A stretch of DNA of 64,000 nt. It comes from Echinostoma caproni. Taxonomy: Eukaryota > Platyhelminthes > Trematoda > Plagiorchiida > Echinostomatidae. The position numbers were made by a program, and so were the translations under genes. This document shows, in pieces, positions 1 through 13,261 of this stretch (the first letter of the stretch is position 1; each line of letters opens with the position of its first letter). Below the pieces are notes generated by a model. The model was not told the DNA's origin. It saw nothing but the letters and a program-made list of their open reading frames with translations, and did no database searches. The stretch lies in assembly GCA_900618425.1 (NCBI GenBank), contig UZAN01039527.1:64027-128026 (forward strand). The letters are read 5' to 3'.

Positions 1-1540
1 CACAGCAAAATCTTGTTAGAATGGGGTCGCATCCAGACCGAACCACTTGCTATCAGATTCGCTAACATGCCCCACCATTCTAAACACACGATCAGCTGAG
101 GGGCCATCACCCACTCCTTGTTCGGGGTCGTTTCGTTCCACGTGTATCACCAATAGCAGGTGTATGCGTGTTGTGCAATCCACTGGGGATTGTCAAAGTG
201 CCCCGCGAACGCATGTGCACATTTGTGTGCACGTGTGTGTATCAGCAGATGCATACACACATACACACAGATAGACCGGCCTCATTTTTCCTTTTCACTT
301 CATGCGGTGACCGCGTGATGGAAAAGTTTTACTTCGTATTTCTGCGGTGGGCTTCGCGAGAAAATTTAATCCAATCCAGGGAAGAAATTCACACATGCTG
401 AACTCTAATCCACGTGACAATTGCAACAGCTGTTTGCGTCACCAGGTCCAATACATGTAATGTTCTAAGGTCAGATGGGGCGAGCCACATCGAACAGCCA
501 AGACCCAAATTAGAATATATGACGTTAGCAAAATCGATGAATGAAAAGGAAGCCGGTTAGATAAATGGTTTGAGACGCAGGTGGATAAAGCACACACAAT
601 GTATCGAGTAGGCGGTTTACAGAAAACTGTCCCGGGTGATGTCATTCTAACTGGCTGATTGTAAACATCGAAGGGTAGGAAGACAAATCATCAGTATTGA
701 CGCACAATTGAATAGTGCATTCTGTGTCGACCGTTGTGGTTCGTTTTCGTCTACCTTTTATCTAGAGAAGTTCAACTATACGTTTAGGAAATTGGAATTG
801 CACATAGTGCACTTCGAAGCACTTCACGAGATGTCTTTTCGCTAATTGTTACTATCCATACCACCATCAGCACGATCACACACAATCACCATTAACACGA
901 TTGCCACAACTGGATAGATAGGCAGACAGACAGAGTCAGGCTGACTGACTGACATAGAGAGTCAGTTAGTCAGTTAGAAATCAACACTCAGTCAGTGTTT
1001 TCAGTCGTATCTCTGAACTCCTCTGCGCATTTCTATCTGTCTTTCTATTCATCTACACTCCATTTCACAATCACTCCATCTTGAAATTGCTACGTAGAAC
1101 GCATGGTATCTGGTCGATTACCCGATGAACATTACAAATGAACATATTGGTATAATAAGAACGTGAAACAGAATGAAACCAGACATGTTCACAGTTTATC
1201 TTCACTAAAAAAGCAATTTTTTGGCCTCTAGTGAGACTGGATACACAGGATCAAAATGTGAAGACCATAGATGACAAATTTGCTTCTTTTTATCGTTATT
1301 CCTGTTGAATGCGTGAGCATGGTAGTGTGATATTCAACATTTTGCGCCATAGAAGTCATTAGTTATGGGTCATCCAATAGGCTTTTTGGATGCGGTATGT
1401 ATATCAGTGAGATAATGCACACTGTTTTTATAAAAAGGTTCTGCGCAACTTTTTAAAGTATGCGGTCGATTATTATGTTTCTTTGATAGTCGTGTAAGGA
1501 TCCGCGACTGACAATATAGATACAGACATGTTACAATAAG
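1..1540. other. unassigned intergenic DNA
   Basis: I recognise no gene here. All frames are short. Small points: a GT/CA-rich patch at 210-265, and a patch of degenerate GACT/GATA-type short repeats around 908-980. Nothing supports a promoter or exon. Confidence 0.5.
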
Positions 1541-1544
1541 TAGT

Positions 1545-1690
1545 ATATGAATGACTCGACAAAATTTACCTGGAAGCACACGACCGGTTTCGCGATTCTT
1601 GCCGCTCGTCAGCATGCGTATCCGATAGTGTCTTGTCTTTTCATACGTATGCTTGTACCCGGGAAGTGTATTTTCATCGCAATAATCTCA
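1545..1690 (+). repeat. dispersed repeat, family 3, copy 1
   Basis: This stretch resembles 30400-30530 on the same strand. The clearest match is the block with TTCTTGCCGCTC, followed in both copies by a TACGTATCC-like or TGCGTATCC stretch, then a CATA..TGTAC segment and a GTATTT end. Just upstream, both copies carry a GACTCGACAAAATT or GACTTGACAAAATT motif. The repeat has no tRNA-like boxes and no coding potential that I recognise. Its class is unknown; it could be an internal piece of a larger element. Confidence 0.5.
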
Positions 1691-1789
1691 ATTGCAACAC
1701 CGGGTAAATTCATTTAGACCACGACCAGTCCATCCGTGAATCAACACTATGATTGGACGTTTTGTAGGTGGGTTAGATGTTACTAATAG

Positions 1790-1790
<1 letters not shown>

Positions 1791-1824
<34 letters not shown>
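1791..1824. repeat. (ATCT)n microsatellite
   Basis: An uninterrupted tetranucleotide tract of about eight units. No associated gene is visible. Confidence 0.95.
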
Positions 1825-2654
1825 AAAGTTACATTTGAAATTTGAAATGAACCACAGCCACCGTTGTAGGATGGAATGTACGGATAATTTAACGCAGTTA
1901 TAGAACTGTCAGAAGATGCTTCCATATTCAATAGTTTCAGTACTCTGTCGTATATCGAATGTGTACGGCCCCATCAACCAACAATCGTCACTGACTTAAA
2001 GGAATGAATCATGCAATAATGGTTCTTGAGCGACAATTTTGATTTTCTACCTTTTCAAAAGAAACGTTTTCACATCGATATGTGGATGCGCATCTGCACT
2101 AGATCAAACAATAGCTTGCTGGAAATTCACTCTATACCTCCGTAACCAGAGGACAGAACTGCATATGTGGTAAAGAAATAAGGAAATTGTTGTGGTATTG
2201 TGTACCCCATCTAGTAAATATGATTCACCCAAGAGTTCCAATTCAGGTCGTTTTCAGTTAATTATTAATCAGTTTTGGTGCTACATGTGCACCCCACATT
2301 CCCGGATTCAATCTGATTCGAATAGTGACTAATGCCGGCAACGACTATTGAGAGGGCTATGCTGATATTTCATCTATATAACTAAGACTTCTGGATTTGA
2401 ATGGTAATCTTTCTTGCCATGATAAATGTTCCGGAGTCTATTAATCCTCCATTTTGTCAGAATCGAACAGGAAGTACAATACAGAGTTTGATTGGGCTTC
2501 GCACTCTATAAATTTGTCTAATCAACGTGTTGTATCTGAATACCACTGAACTGTTTATGACCGTCCAGGATGTACACTAATCGTTGAAACAGGCTCACCG
2601 TAATTCTGTCAAATCGATTTGAAAGGTGAATTCGTCAAGTATATAGCAAAAGAA

Positions 2655-2815
2655 GCGTGAACTGAAAGCTAGGAAGCACTGGCCCCTGTTTCGACCTGGT
2701 TGGGTTTCATCAATAGTACGAATCCGTCAACCCGCCTGAGGATCGAACCCTGGACCTCACAGGTAGAACGCAGGAATGCTACCCACCGATGTTGAGACGA
2801 CGTGAAATAAACATA
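2655..2815 (-). mobile_element. tRNA-derived SINE, family 1, copy a
   Basis: Read on the minus strand, this begins with a tRNA-like head (GGTGGGTAGCATTCCTG, then TTCTACCTGTGAGG) with a clear RNA polymerase III B box, GGTTCGATCC, at 2740-2749. A conserved body follows (GACGGATTCGTACTATTGATG, shortened here to its first part, then AACCCAACCAGGTCGAAAC and CCAGTGCTTC), and then a tail with TTTCAGTTCA. The same head-body-tail order recurs at 16.3, 29.7, 37.2 and 58.5 kb and, in part, at 5.7, 29.6 and 33.4 kb. It has no coding capacity; such elements move using LINE machinery. It lies directly against an RTE fragment on the other strand. Confidence 0.75.
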
Positions 2816-2819
2816 CACA

Positions 2820-3260
2820 ACTGGCTTCCATCCGCCCCATCCTCGCTTGGGAATATCAACTATGGCTATTAAGATTATAGTATATAAGGAAGTTTGAGAG
2901 TTTTGACCATTGGAGCTTACGTCGCATATTGAAGGTAACTTAGCGGCATCGGGGTTTGACTGCACTGCTTTCCTAAATGCTCTGAAAGCCTGATACTAAA
3001 CTCTCGCATCAGGCTCCAGCGTCTGCACCCTGCAGTGTATGGCATTGCTGACTCGGTGGCTAACTGAAGGTCAGGAGCAATACGATCAAGACGTATATGG
3101 AATTACTGGGTTTGCCATTCGTTTATGTGAATCGTAACTGGTACCGAAACTTTGCTACCGATGACCACTCATGGATTGTCACCATCAAAGATATCCAAGA
3201 ATCCAACTTATCATAATGCAGTTAAGTAGGTTTCATTGATCCACCGGATGGGATATCTGC
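2820..3260 (+). pseudogene. RTE-like LINE 3' fragment, internally deleted
   Basis: A decayed C-terminal part of an RTE-type reverse transcriptase. At 2880-2935 the plus strand reads as ESFDHWSLRRIL, matching the FD.WCLR motif found after the palm of RTE elements. From about 2990, CTLQCMALLTRW matches the equivalent segment of the second copy at 62.1-62.65 kb. The two copies align in order, but roughly 100 bp that the other copy has between these blocks are missing here near 2965. Stops and frameshifts make it non-functional. It is too short to place in a subfamily. Confidence 0.7.
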
Positions 3261-5650
3261 ATTGAGGGTCTTGACTGGAATGAGTCTTTAGAATACCCCG
3301 TGAACTTCGACTGTGCATAGCAGGAGTGTGGTCATCACGCGGTTGAACAACATACAGTCACTACAGTGTTACAAATCGGTGACCAGAAAGTCTCGAGTCA
3401 GCTCGAGGAATTGAAAGTTGCGCAACTCGAAAACAGAATTATCTAATTAGTGTTCCAAAAGGGTTGGTTAGAGGGGAATCTGGCTATGCGGGGTCACAGA
3501 TGACAGCGAAAATACGACGTGAAACTACGAGGCAGACACTGTATCGATAGAGTGCAAAAAATGAAGAGAAATATGTTGTCAGTTTTAACTTCTGTATCAG
3601 AATAAAGTACATTTCTATGGTGATCAATGACAGCGAGGGAATGAATCGAACTGCCGATGGGAAAATCAATGCACGCGCAAGAGTGAGAAAGATGTTGCGA
3701 CAAAAAACGATGTATTGTACCAGATACATCGACGGACGGATGTGTGTGTGTGTGAGTGCGTTTGTGTGTGTGTGTATGAACTAATTTCAATCTGAAACAA
3801 ATAGCAGCGTTGGGGGGTAGATACCGATCAAATCGAGGATTCTATCGTCGTCAGATTGATGCTGTCAATTTGATTGATGAAACAATGTAAAAGTTTATAG
3901 ATTTCTCATAGACTATAATTGAAATTTCAATCCACTTTAATGAGTGCAATTCAGAATGCATGTCAGGAAAGGGTGTGTTTCATACTGATTGTTAGCTACG
4001 ATAGCAATCACTGTTTTGTTCATGAAAAGCAACAATCCGGAATGGACCAAAAACAGGGCACACTAACTAAGATCTGTCGCTTATTGCATTCTCAGCAATG
4101 ATTTAACACAGTCTGTGAAAAACCAATGAGAAACTCATTTTAAGAATTGACAATTAACTAAGAACAATCGTGCATGGTCCGCACTGATGAGAATCTGAAT
4201 CGATTGCTTGAAGACAGCCAAGACCTCATGGCTGCACAGATGATGGCGAGACAGTCACAATGTAATGTAAATGAATGCGATAATATATGTTATCACACCG
4301 GTTGAGCAGTGTGACAATTTATTTCGTCTGTAGCTCTTTCTGGGGTAGCTTTTGCTGATCCCGGAAGCTGTCACAGTCTACTGAGACAACGACACGATCT
4401 ACCTCTCCGTGTAATGAGACTTATTCTTTCTCCAAGTTGCCTTTATTTTTCGTGATAATCAATGTCATAATGATCAATGTTCTAATCCAAATCTCGAATA
4501 CTCTTAAGTTTTCCCTTGGTTTCGCCAAAAGTTATAAGCTTACGATAAAGCTAATCTCGGGAAGATATCGATTGTCTTCCTAAATTCCATTTTCGTATCT
4601 TGATCACTCCGATGGTGTTGAACCGGTGATAAATTTGCAAAAAGAGCTGTCGATCTGAAGTAAAACGACACTGGATTTGTAAGTTTTGCTTGATACCGCC
4701 GGTTAGGCTGATTTTGTCACATCTAACAGCGTGTTATTCTCCAACGGACTATTGAATCAAGTGGTCAGTTTTGCAGTCGATTATAAACCTAGCCTGGTCG
4801 TAGTTACAAGAGTGCGTTAAGATTTCTCATTATGTTTAGGCTGCACAGTGCTGATTTCAGATAAGGAAACAAAATTCCACTGATGAATGTGGAAAGTTTT
4901 ACAGCTTATTTAAGCCTTGTGACACGCGGCTAGAATCATCCGAGCGGTTGAGATCATTCAATTGAGGTGCGTAGTATCAAATCGGCGTTAGCAACACATG
5001 TTATTCGTTCGTGCTTCTTGGCTTCCTTTCTAACCTTGCTTCTAAAAGTCATTTTTTGAGCCAAATATCTGGTTTTAACAATGATCTCATAAGTTAGCTG
5101 AATGTGAATAAGGAAGAGATACTGCTAAAGTACCTTTTGGGGATTTAGCTATTCACCGACAATATCTTCGTTGGGAAAATGGGGTGAAGGTGACGGGATT
5201 ATAACACAATAGTCGTGAGCTTCAATGAGCCGATAGTTTGTACGATTCAACCACCACAGTCCAACTATCTACCCTCTCTGCCAAGGGCGCATTCCGATCT
5301 TGCCTATTATTCCTCTGTATGAAACTCATGGAATGCCAGAAATAAAGACAAGACAAGATATACTGCTATTGAAAAAGTAATATTGCAGCTGTTACTAACA
5401 ATCGATAGTTCGAAAGATAGGCCTTCGTGATAGGCTGAAGCTATCTGGATCTATTCGTGATTAAAAAGACGTGATACTATGAACAGAAATTCGGTAATAT
5501 TTATTGACTCAAATGCCAGTTTCAAGTGAATATTGTCGAATTTAATTCTATCCTATGATAGATTGAGTCGCATACATAGCAATGAAATCACGAAATAAAA
5601 CGCGAGAAAGACCGTAAATCAATTACAGTCATTTTTGCCTCATAATTATT
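3261..5650. other. unassigned DNA with a TG-rich microsatellite
   Basis: I see no gene. A TG-rich tract lies at about 3739-3777. The rest is AT-rich with many stops in all frames. A CTGATGA..GAAAG string near 4880 was checked as a hammerhead core and lacks a usable stem II. Confidence 0.5.
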
Positions 5651-5654
5651 GCAA

Positions 5655-5745
5655 AGTTCTCATCCCATCTGTGGATTGAACTCAGGTAGAACGCCCAGAT
5701 ATCACCCACCCCGCTTAACCACTAAACAGCTGGTTAGACTGTTTC
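5655..5745 (-). mobile_element. SINE family 1, head-only copy
   Basis: On the minus strand this reads TAGTGGTTAAGCGG, then GGTGGGTGATA..GGGCGTTCTACC, then a B-box-like GTTCAATCC. Spacing and wording match the tRNA-like head of family 1. The conserved body is not recognisable after it, so this is a truncated or old copy. A free-standing tRNA gene is unlikely because the acceptor and T stems do not pair properly. Confidence 0.45.
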
Positions 5746-7515
5746 ATATTTTCGATATATATGTCAAAACACAAATGCTCTCTGGTAGCTTGACTCGAGC
5801 AGTTAATCTTAGCTGAAACAGTTCGATTCGCTGTCTCGTGATCAAACGGATATTAGGCTTCCGTTCTACTCATGTGATTCCCAGTTCGATCATTGGTAAG
5901 GTAAGGTTGCTAATCAGACCCACCACCACCAGCAACAGACGAGTAGTAAGTGCTTCCCAGATTTTCAGTTTAGCTTTCCTTTGGAAATAATGTGGAACGG
6001 CTGTACCTCGGGCTGTGGATGTTGGTGGTGATGTTGTCTCCGAGCTGGGAGAACACACTGCCACCATTATTACCTTTCCTTTGCTTCATATACCCCTTGG
6101 GGTTTTGAATTTGATAAGTCCGTATAGACAAAGCTCCCAACGAACTTTAGTCCCTCCATTTAGACTGATTCAGCAACTTTGCATTTTTTCAGTCAAAATA
6201 TTCGAATTGGACAACGAATTCCAGCGATCAATCAAATACACATTCCAAGGCTCGAAAGCTGAATGTATAAAAATACCATTTTATATTGATCCCTTGGTTT
6301 GATTAACCGACCTTTACTGATCGTCGATTGTCTGTGCTATCGGGTTAAAACTGGGGCACGCATGCACGCATGCGGACTCGGACGCACAGTGATCATCTTT
6401 GATCAGTTAGCATACACGTGGATTGTTCGGGAGAGAAAACTGGAGAACAAAACGATTGTACTGCTTTTCTTCCTCCTCTTGTTCTCCATTTTCCGTCTTT
6501 TATCCCCTCCCAATCCTGCATTCCCTTATCCGATAGAAAAATGAGGAACACAACAATCAGACGCATGCCAGACTGACACTTTGTACAGACTGGGCAAAAG
6601 ACAGTATCAGGTTGACGTGCAGTGTGTCAAGAGGCAGGATATAAAGTTCCAACATTTGGAGTCTAATTTTAGACATACCGTGTGCTAGAAAAGGGGACAA
6701 TAAAAGAAATGGTGGGAGTGGGGGCACGAGAAGTGATCAGACGAAATAGTAGTGGATCCTGCCGGACGGAGAAGGGGACGGGGTAGACCAACAAAAAAAA
6801 ATTGTCGATTACAAAAGCGTCTGTTGACATGATGCAAAAACGTTCTACCCTTCTCGTCATGTCTTTGCATGCGTTAAATACACGCGCATCCATAGCTGAG
6901 ATGTCACAAACCAATCCGAGCCTGGAGATACGAATCTGCAGTACAGTAAACCTACAAAGGGGGTGTAAATGGTCGAGGCTTTGCTATCACCCAACCGTGG
7001 ATTCTAGCCAAGTTGACCTGGTGTGTACCATCCAACGCAGAAAGTCAAACGACCAAGGAAGTAAACTAAACAGGCAATTGCTTCGGATTGATGTATCGGG
7101 AGAACGGTAACCAACGAATGAACGAGATTTGGACGTGATTGTTAGGGGAAAAGTGTGAAGCCAGAAATCAGATTCGGATTTTATGAATCTGGGAACTTAA
7201 CTGTACAGTTTAAACCGTGCATACCATTTGTTCTGTAATAATCGATGTTTATACGAGGAAACTAAAATGAATTAATATCAAATAAAATAAAAATAGTTTT
7301 TATCGGTGTGTGTGTGTGTGTTGGACTCAAAAAACTACTAACTAATAGGTGCGAAGGTCCTTGGTTGGTCGTCCACACCTCGACACTATCACACTATGGA
7401 ATGAATCATGGGCAAAGTAAAATATCGAGGACAATGTAAAGAATGATTAGTTCAAATCAGGCGTTAATAGATTGGGAACGAAATATCAGAGCCAATCACA
7501 GTACTTATGGCCGAC
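5746..7515. other. unassigned DNA
   Basis: Several short frames occur on both strands, around 5870-6540 and 6670-7110. None shows a domain or convincing splice sites. A short GT tract is at 7304-7321. I assign no function. Confidence 0.45.
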
Positions 7516-7529
7516 GAATACCAAGCGGT

Positions 7530-7690
7530 TGAACAAGTGAAGTGGTTGTCACTAACGCGCTCCATTGACCGGGAGCTCAAGGTTCGAACCCTGCAACCAC
7601 CAATAAATTTTCATCGTGGGCTAGCGTGCTGTCATCCGGCTGCACATCAAACCTGTCTTATTAGAACAACAATCTCTGGGCCTAGGTCGG
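7530..7690 (+). mobile_element. tRNA-like SINE or tRNA pseudogene
   Basis: The segment holds an A-box-like GAAGTGGTTGTCACTAACGC and a strong B box GGTTCGAACCC at about 7579-7589, followed by TGCAACCACC. The spacing is that of a pol III internal promoter. The cloverleaf is poor: the T stem pairs only in part and the anticodon arm is irregular. It is better read as a SINE head or pseudo-tRNA than a working tRNA. It differs from families 1 and 2, and no second copy was found. Confidence 0.4.
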
Positions 7691-10600
7691 TGAGTACCGT
7701 AAAAAACAGCACATCTCGCGACTAAAAAGGGATTTACTCTTATTGTGAATAACACAAAGTAGTATACGACCTAAAATCGTCCAAACTTTCATGTCAATCC
7801 GAATCAAAAGAGTGAATGGTTCACTTTCGGAATGCAACTGCATGATTATTCTGAATATTTAAGCAAAATTTTAAATTTAATTTGTGTGAAGAATTGGACG
7901 AACGTTTTGGTTAATTGGCAGTCAATGGAAGAGAAATTGCTCATGATAAACAAATAGATTGATCGGAAAACTTAAATCCTGTGAAACAGAGCCAATTCCA
8001 TGTTTATTTAGAAATAGTTACAGTAACTTGCAAGATAATTAGAAATACAGCTAATAAATCCATCAGTGACATTTACTTCCCGAAATAAGAGCATACTGAC
8101 TGACACATCTGTTTCTTCCACAACCGTATGCGGGCGGCCCTTCCTCTATCGTTGGTCTGTATAGTCGGAGCGTTGTTCTTCTGAATCCATAGTATTTTTC
8201 ATCGAATCGATCATTCAGTGGAATTTCGTGTAATTTTTGTCATCTACTCCGTCCATGCGATACCCTGGAATCTCACACTGTAGTTGATAGCGGTCTCCTG
8301 AGTTTCTACTCATTGCCGCGTTTATTTTCTGAGGCCTTAAGAAAATATGCTCCGCTTTTGGTCACCTGAACCAATTCTGTTGGTACACGGGGCCATAAGT
8401 TCAACATGTTTGCAAATATAATCTCAAAGAATACTGCACAGTGAGATTAGATGGTCAATTTTACGTGTGAATATTCAGAGGGCATGAGCTGGAGAGAAAA
8501 ACCAGTACAGAACAGCATTTCATAATTTTGCGCTTCTTAGAAAATTGATGGACGCCACCGTTCTGCGAGTTCCTGGAGTCATCTTGTGATCAGGTCTAGT
8601 GAGCAAATCGACAAGTTTCACAGAGTAAAATGACGACCGAAAGGGCACAGAGAGGTCATCGAACGGCGATGGAAATGTGGTTGAAGAGTGAATATTGGGG
8701 ACCATTCGGCGAAAAGACAGATGACTGTACGCCAACAATAGCCCAAAAGTACCAAGTAAAGTAGGCACCGCCGGGGAATGGCTAAGCAGTTCTTGGGGTG
8801 GGTGGGGGACTTGCCATGGGCTTGAAAAGTTAAAGAATTTGTGAGGAAATAAAAAAAATCACTAAGCATGGAAAAGATCGGAGATCCTCCTCGACGCATA
8901 CCGTGCAAGTGCAATAATATTAGGGAAACAATATATGGAGGAGAAAAACTGGAGGTTAAATAAAACTGTAAGTGAATCATAGTTGAAATTTAGATTAGCA
9001 ATATGGGGTTCGCGTTTGATGGATACGTAAAAACAAGACGGCTTTCAGTAGGATTGAAAACTGGTCGACCGCTAGTAACCCAAACAGGGATAACACCCAG
9101 GTTTCAATAGAGTGATACACACGAAAAAGAACGATCGGGAGCGGTATGGATAGGGGAGGCAGAGGGAGTGTTGCAAGAGAGAGAAAACAATATGTGGTGG
9201 CGACATCAGCATTGATATGATTTAGACTTTGAGATAAAGGGTTGTTGATTAAGAGATGGAGGAAAGTTGGGGACAGATAGAATACCGAATTCAACCTACT
9301 CTACTGCATCAGCACGAAATGGAATTGAAAGATCCCAAAGAAACCTTTTTATTCGAATGGTGAAACACGAGAAAGGTCCAAAATTGTGGAATTTCTCCCT
9401 GATTCCCTCAACCGAATTCCTTAGGGATGTTGCGGAGGACTGAATGTGACTCACCATGGTGGTCAACGCTGGAAGAAATAACGTATATCATCGGGTATGT
9501 TTGTGGCAGTGGACGCAATATCGACGTTCGTTGAGAAAGTTGCTACATCCCACATGACAGCGGCTGTGTTTGGAAACCACCAGTTCCATGACTTTCGAGT
9601 GGGCAGAGGGCAGCGTGTTGGGGACAGTACTTATTTGGATCAAAGTGAGCACTTTGCTGGGAAAGCGGTGAACTGCTTTTCAACAATTGGAAAACACTCG
9701 TCGTGTGAGAAAAGAAAACGGAAGATAAGAGCATGCTATGGTTTACAAGTCTCGAGCACGACTGATGAGATGCCAACTCGGTAGAATGGGTTGAAAGTTT
9801 CTAGTGAACACAGCTATGGGTGAATGGACACCCCTGGTTGTGATTTGGGGACAAATTTGGGACCATGGTGTAATGTCTATCCATCTGATAAACCGAGGTC
9901 GGACGCTTTGCAAATGTGAACAGCTTTGGAGGAAGTGTGTTACAAGATGCCATCTGTTGAACTCGACCGCACCGATCTACTCTATTCGTTTTACTTTTCG
10001 CTGACAAAAACAATGGACACTTGACGAGTCTAGCCTCCGTGCAAACCTACACGAAAAAATCACCCGGCGGATGTAGCGGCTACGGGGGAGGGGGAGGAGA
10101 AGGTGAATCAATATGCGGTAGTGGGACGTTTGAGTAAGATTCGGACCATACGGTAAACATGTCACAACCGTGATCAAGTGTGTTATTTCTGTCATGTAGT
10201 CTTGTTGTTGTTGTTGTCTTGCCTGTGCGAAAACCACTTCATCATGGCGGTGTCAAGAAGCCTATTTGTGGAATTTCATCTACAACAGATGGTTGTCGAC
10301 ATGCTTATCTCTACCAGATTTAGTAAAAACTGATCCAATTTCTCACCAGAAATAGTAAGAACTGTTGACAGAATTGTAGCTGTTGATAAAGTAGATTTGG
10401 CTAGGTTTTACACATACGTTTTTGCTTCCTATTTATTGACTTTAGAATGGTACAAACAAGTTACTTGGACGAGGATAGCGACCGACCAAATATTGTCCGC
10501 GGGTTCACAAAAGTGAGAAAGTAAAAAGAATCATAGTCCCGATTTGGTATCAGAAACTTGAAACCATTTCACCCGATCAATTAGCGACACCTTGGACGTA

Positions 10601-10920
10601 TAGAATAGAAAAAAAACTACGCAACATGAATTCCTGTGAGACCCATCCCATTTATATGGCGTGCTCCACATTGTAAACTGGCTTGAGGGTTAGTTCTAGA
10701 CCCTATCAGGATGGCTTATGCGATAAAAAAGAAAATATTAGGCTTGTCAACTTTATTTCCTGTATAAATGTGAATAAAATATTAACGTGCCTTTTCATCA
10801 ATGGTATCATGGACATCAGTGATTGACCTGTGCCACAAATTCATGTTAATTATATTGGTACGAAATACGGACCAATGGACTGTGGAACCCCTAGTGGTCC
10901 TGTGACCCCTCCTCGAGTAA
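7691..10920. other. unassigned DNA
   Basis: There are short frames on both strands, the longest at 8618-8980 minus (120 codons) and 9497-9784 plus. Neither resembles a known family, and composition suggests chance. Short TTG repeats lie near 10203. No RNA gene is visible. Confidence 0.45.
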
Positions 10921-10923
10921 AAA

Positions 10924-10924
<1 letters not shown>

Positions 10925-10962
<38 letters not shown>
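10925..10962. repeat. (TA)n microsatellite
   Basis: About 19 uninterrupted TA units. Such tracts can extrude hairpins and are polymorphic, but no element end or gene is tied to it here. Confidence 0.95.
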
Positions 10963-10964
<2 letters not shown>

Positions 10965-11256
10965 ACACCTGCAATCAAAAATGCTTCTAAGTGTTACGTG
11001 ACTTCGTTATGACGTCCTGTTGAATCAAGGGTTGAGAAATCTCTTTCACCGATCAGCTGTCTTCCTCGTTCAAACCAGTGTTATCGATTAAATGATTTAA
11101 AAGGCTCTATGGAGAAACCACGCAGATAATAAGCTGCCTAACGCTCACGTGTGCTCACTATGCTTCCTTGTTAAGTCGTCCACCGATTGGATAGCGTTCC
11201 GTTTTGTTCTTGACTGTATACGTCACAAATAGTGATGGGGTTTTTGCACCAATTAA

Positions 11257-11526
11257 GAGGGGCTAGGCCTCTTCGACCCTAAAGAAGTGGATATATCACC
11301 CTCGCAGTGCGAAACTACATGGCAACACCAACTGGCTATTTCCTCTGACAAGTTTCACTGTTTCACACTCCGGGAGATTTATTGGCTGGTGCTTTTATGC
11401 CAGTATTTTGAGCAAAGTATTGAGGCGTTTAATAAAGTTTGTAAAACCCACTCACCAGATGTCATTGCAATCCTTGGGAAATTCTCGGTTACAGTGGATC
11501 AGGAAGTTTCACTTCACGTGGTTTAA
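11257..11526 (+). other. exon-like open frame, unknown product
   Basis: A frame of about 89 codons is open from just after a stop at 11254 to a TAA at 11524. Its amino-acid make-up is unusually protein-like for this window. It begins GLGLFDPKEVDIS, continues with the aromatic-rich run LREIYWLVLLCQYFEQS, and ends with AILGKFSVTVDQEVSL. The only in-frame start is a GTG at 11287; there is no ATG near the start, which would fit an internal exon or a retroelement gag remnant. I do not recognise it and found no clear splice acceptor. Confidence 0.25.
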
Positions 11527-13260
11527 GGAATTGCAGTTAACTTACTGAGACAGTGGCCGGATCGATCGTTTATCGCATTTATTAATTGATGTGCAATTGA
11601 TTCCCCATAACTACCTATAAACCATCTTTCATGTTTACACCCTCTGTATGAGGTTAAACTAAAAAGAATTGAAGACCAAGAAAAAAACAGTACAAATCTG
11701 CCATTCTGAGCGATGAGCTCTGATTGGTCCCTTTTTAAGAGTGAATGGTAAAGTGTAAATATGTGATAATTAAGAAATTTCATTCGACCGTTATGCACTT
11801 ATCAATAGCTTTTCACTACCAAAAGTTCAGAATGTATAGACAAGTGGAACGAAATTTTATAGGATTAATATAATTTACTCTTACTCTGGGGTAGAACTTA
11901 ACCAGCCTACTCAAGACCTCACCACTATCCATGTGCATGTCGTGTTATGTAAATACAAGAGATTGCCGTTTGATATTAATGCAGCTCCCCGTATTTCCCA
12001 AAGGATCACAGACAAAAAGCATGTGAATATTCCAATATATCACTGATCCGCAACTGAATGGAATTGAACATTTAGAGATACTCTGCTACCTCTCACAAAA
12101 TTTATTAGAGAAAGATTTACTACTAGGGAAGGCCAGTTGCGCAGTTTTCGTGATTTCAATTGTTTATCTGGGTTATTAGCTCCACATCCTCTACCGGGTA
12201 AGATGAAATCAGCAGTAAAAACCACCTATTCAGCCCAACGAGATGAAACTTGGATCTATCGAAACAGTGATTTCCATTCACTTCATTTCTTGAACGACTA
12301 ATTTGTCGTTTTCTCGCTCACACTCGTTTCACTTCTTTAGCTTGTTGGAAAAGAGAATCTCTGCCTTGAACGAGAAGCAGAAAAAGGATACCGAAGTATT
12401 GACTCACTTATTGAAAAACAATTAGTTGGATTAAATTCGTAGAAAAAATATCATTGGTTAAGTGAACATTAACCAATCACCTTTTGTGTTCTCTTCGTCA
12501 CAGAACTCCCATTTGAACCATATAACCTTTGATCGGTCCAGGCTATTGGCTACTGAATCACAGTTCTGAAACTGTAACGTGTAGCCCCTTTAAATGGTGT
12601 TATCTTGGAGGCTCGGAGAATCACAGATATACTTGGAACTGGTTTACATAGAAGTAAAGACTCTGTGACCGTTAAGTGTTTAATGACGTCACCAAATCCC
12701 CACACTAAAGTTTCATAATGCTATGTGGTGCCTTATCATTCGGAATTCGTGCTTTAATTGGGCACGTAAACTTTGATAACTACCTTCATCTGATGATATT
12801 CGCATCATGCACTCTACAAACTGCATGGACAAACTATAACTGAACGGAGAAGCAGTGCTGTTGTTTTGGGTATCAAACTTTTTCACCAAAATCTGTGGGG
12901 CAACTGTTTTCGAGCTAGCGATTGACCGTAAGCAGTGACTACTATTTCTGGGCGGAGGTAAACATATAGAACAGATGAAAGTTCTCAGAATGGTACGATA
13001 GGTTCTCCATCGACCTGCTTAAAACTAGCGAACCCACTATAACCCTGGACAGAAAAACTACTTATCGGACCCGTTGTTCCTGATATACCATAAAGAACAA
13101 GCAAAACGAACCTCTGACTGAGTGTTTTTATTTCTTGCAGCACTCGGATAACTCTCCAATCTCATCGAGCATCATGATCAAACACGAATTAGATATAGGT
13201 CCTTAGTTGTCCTCAGTGAAACGAATGATGCAACTTCTTTGACCTCCCCAAGTGACGAAA
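11527..13260. other. unassigned DNA
   Basis: No gene recognised. The sequence directly before 13260 may belong to the Gypsy remnant that follows, but no conserved motif can be read there. Confidence 0.45.
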
Positions 13261-13261
13261 C

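Noticed and set aside
2669..2965. 98-codon minus frame
   Set aside because: It lies across a SINE and part of an RTE fragment; the reading is a by-product of these repeats.
4870..4900. Hammerhead-like CTGATGA..GAAA string
   Set aside because: There is no room for a stem II and no matching stems I and III. Other CTGATGA sites on both strands also lack the GAAA side of the core.
7530..7595. Working tRNA gene
   Set aside because: The A- and B-like boxes are good, but T and anticodon stems do not pair properly, so a SINE head or pseudogene is more likely.
8618..8980. 120-codon minus frame
   Set aside because: No domain, no family resemblance, and composition typical of chance in a purine-rich strand.
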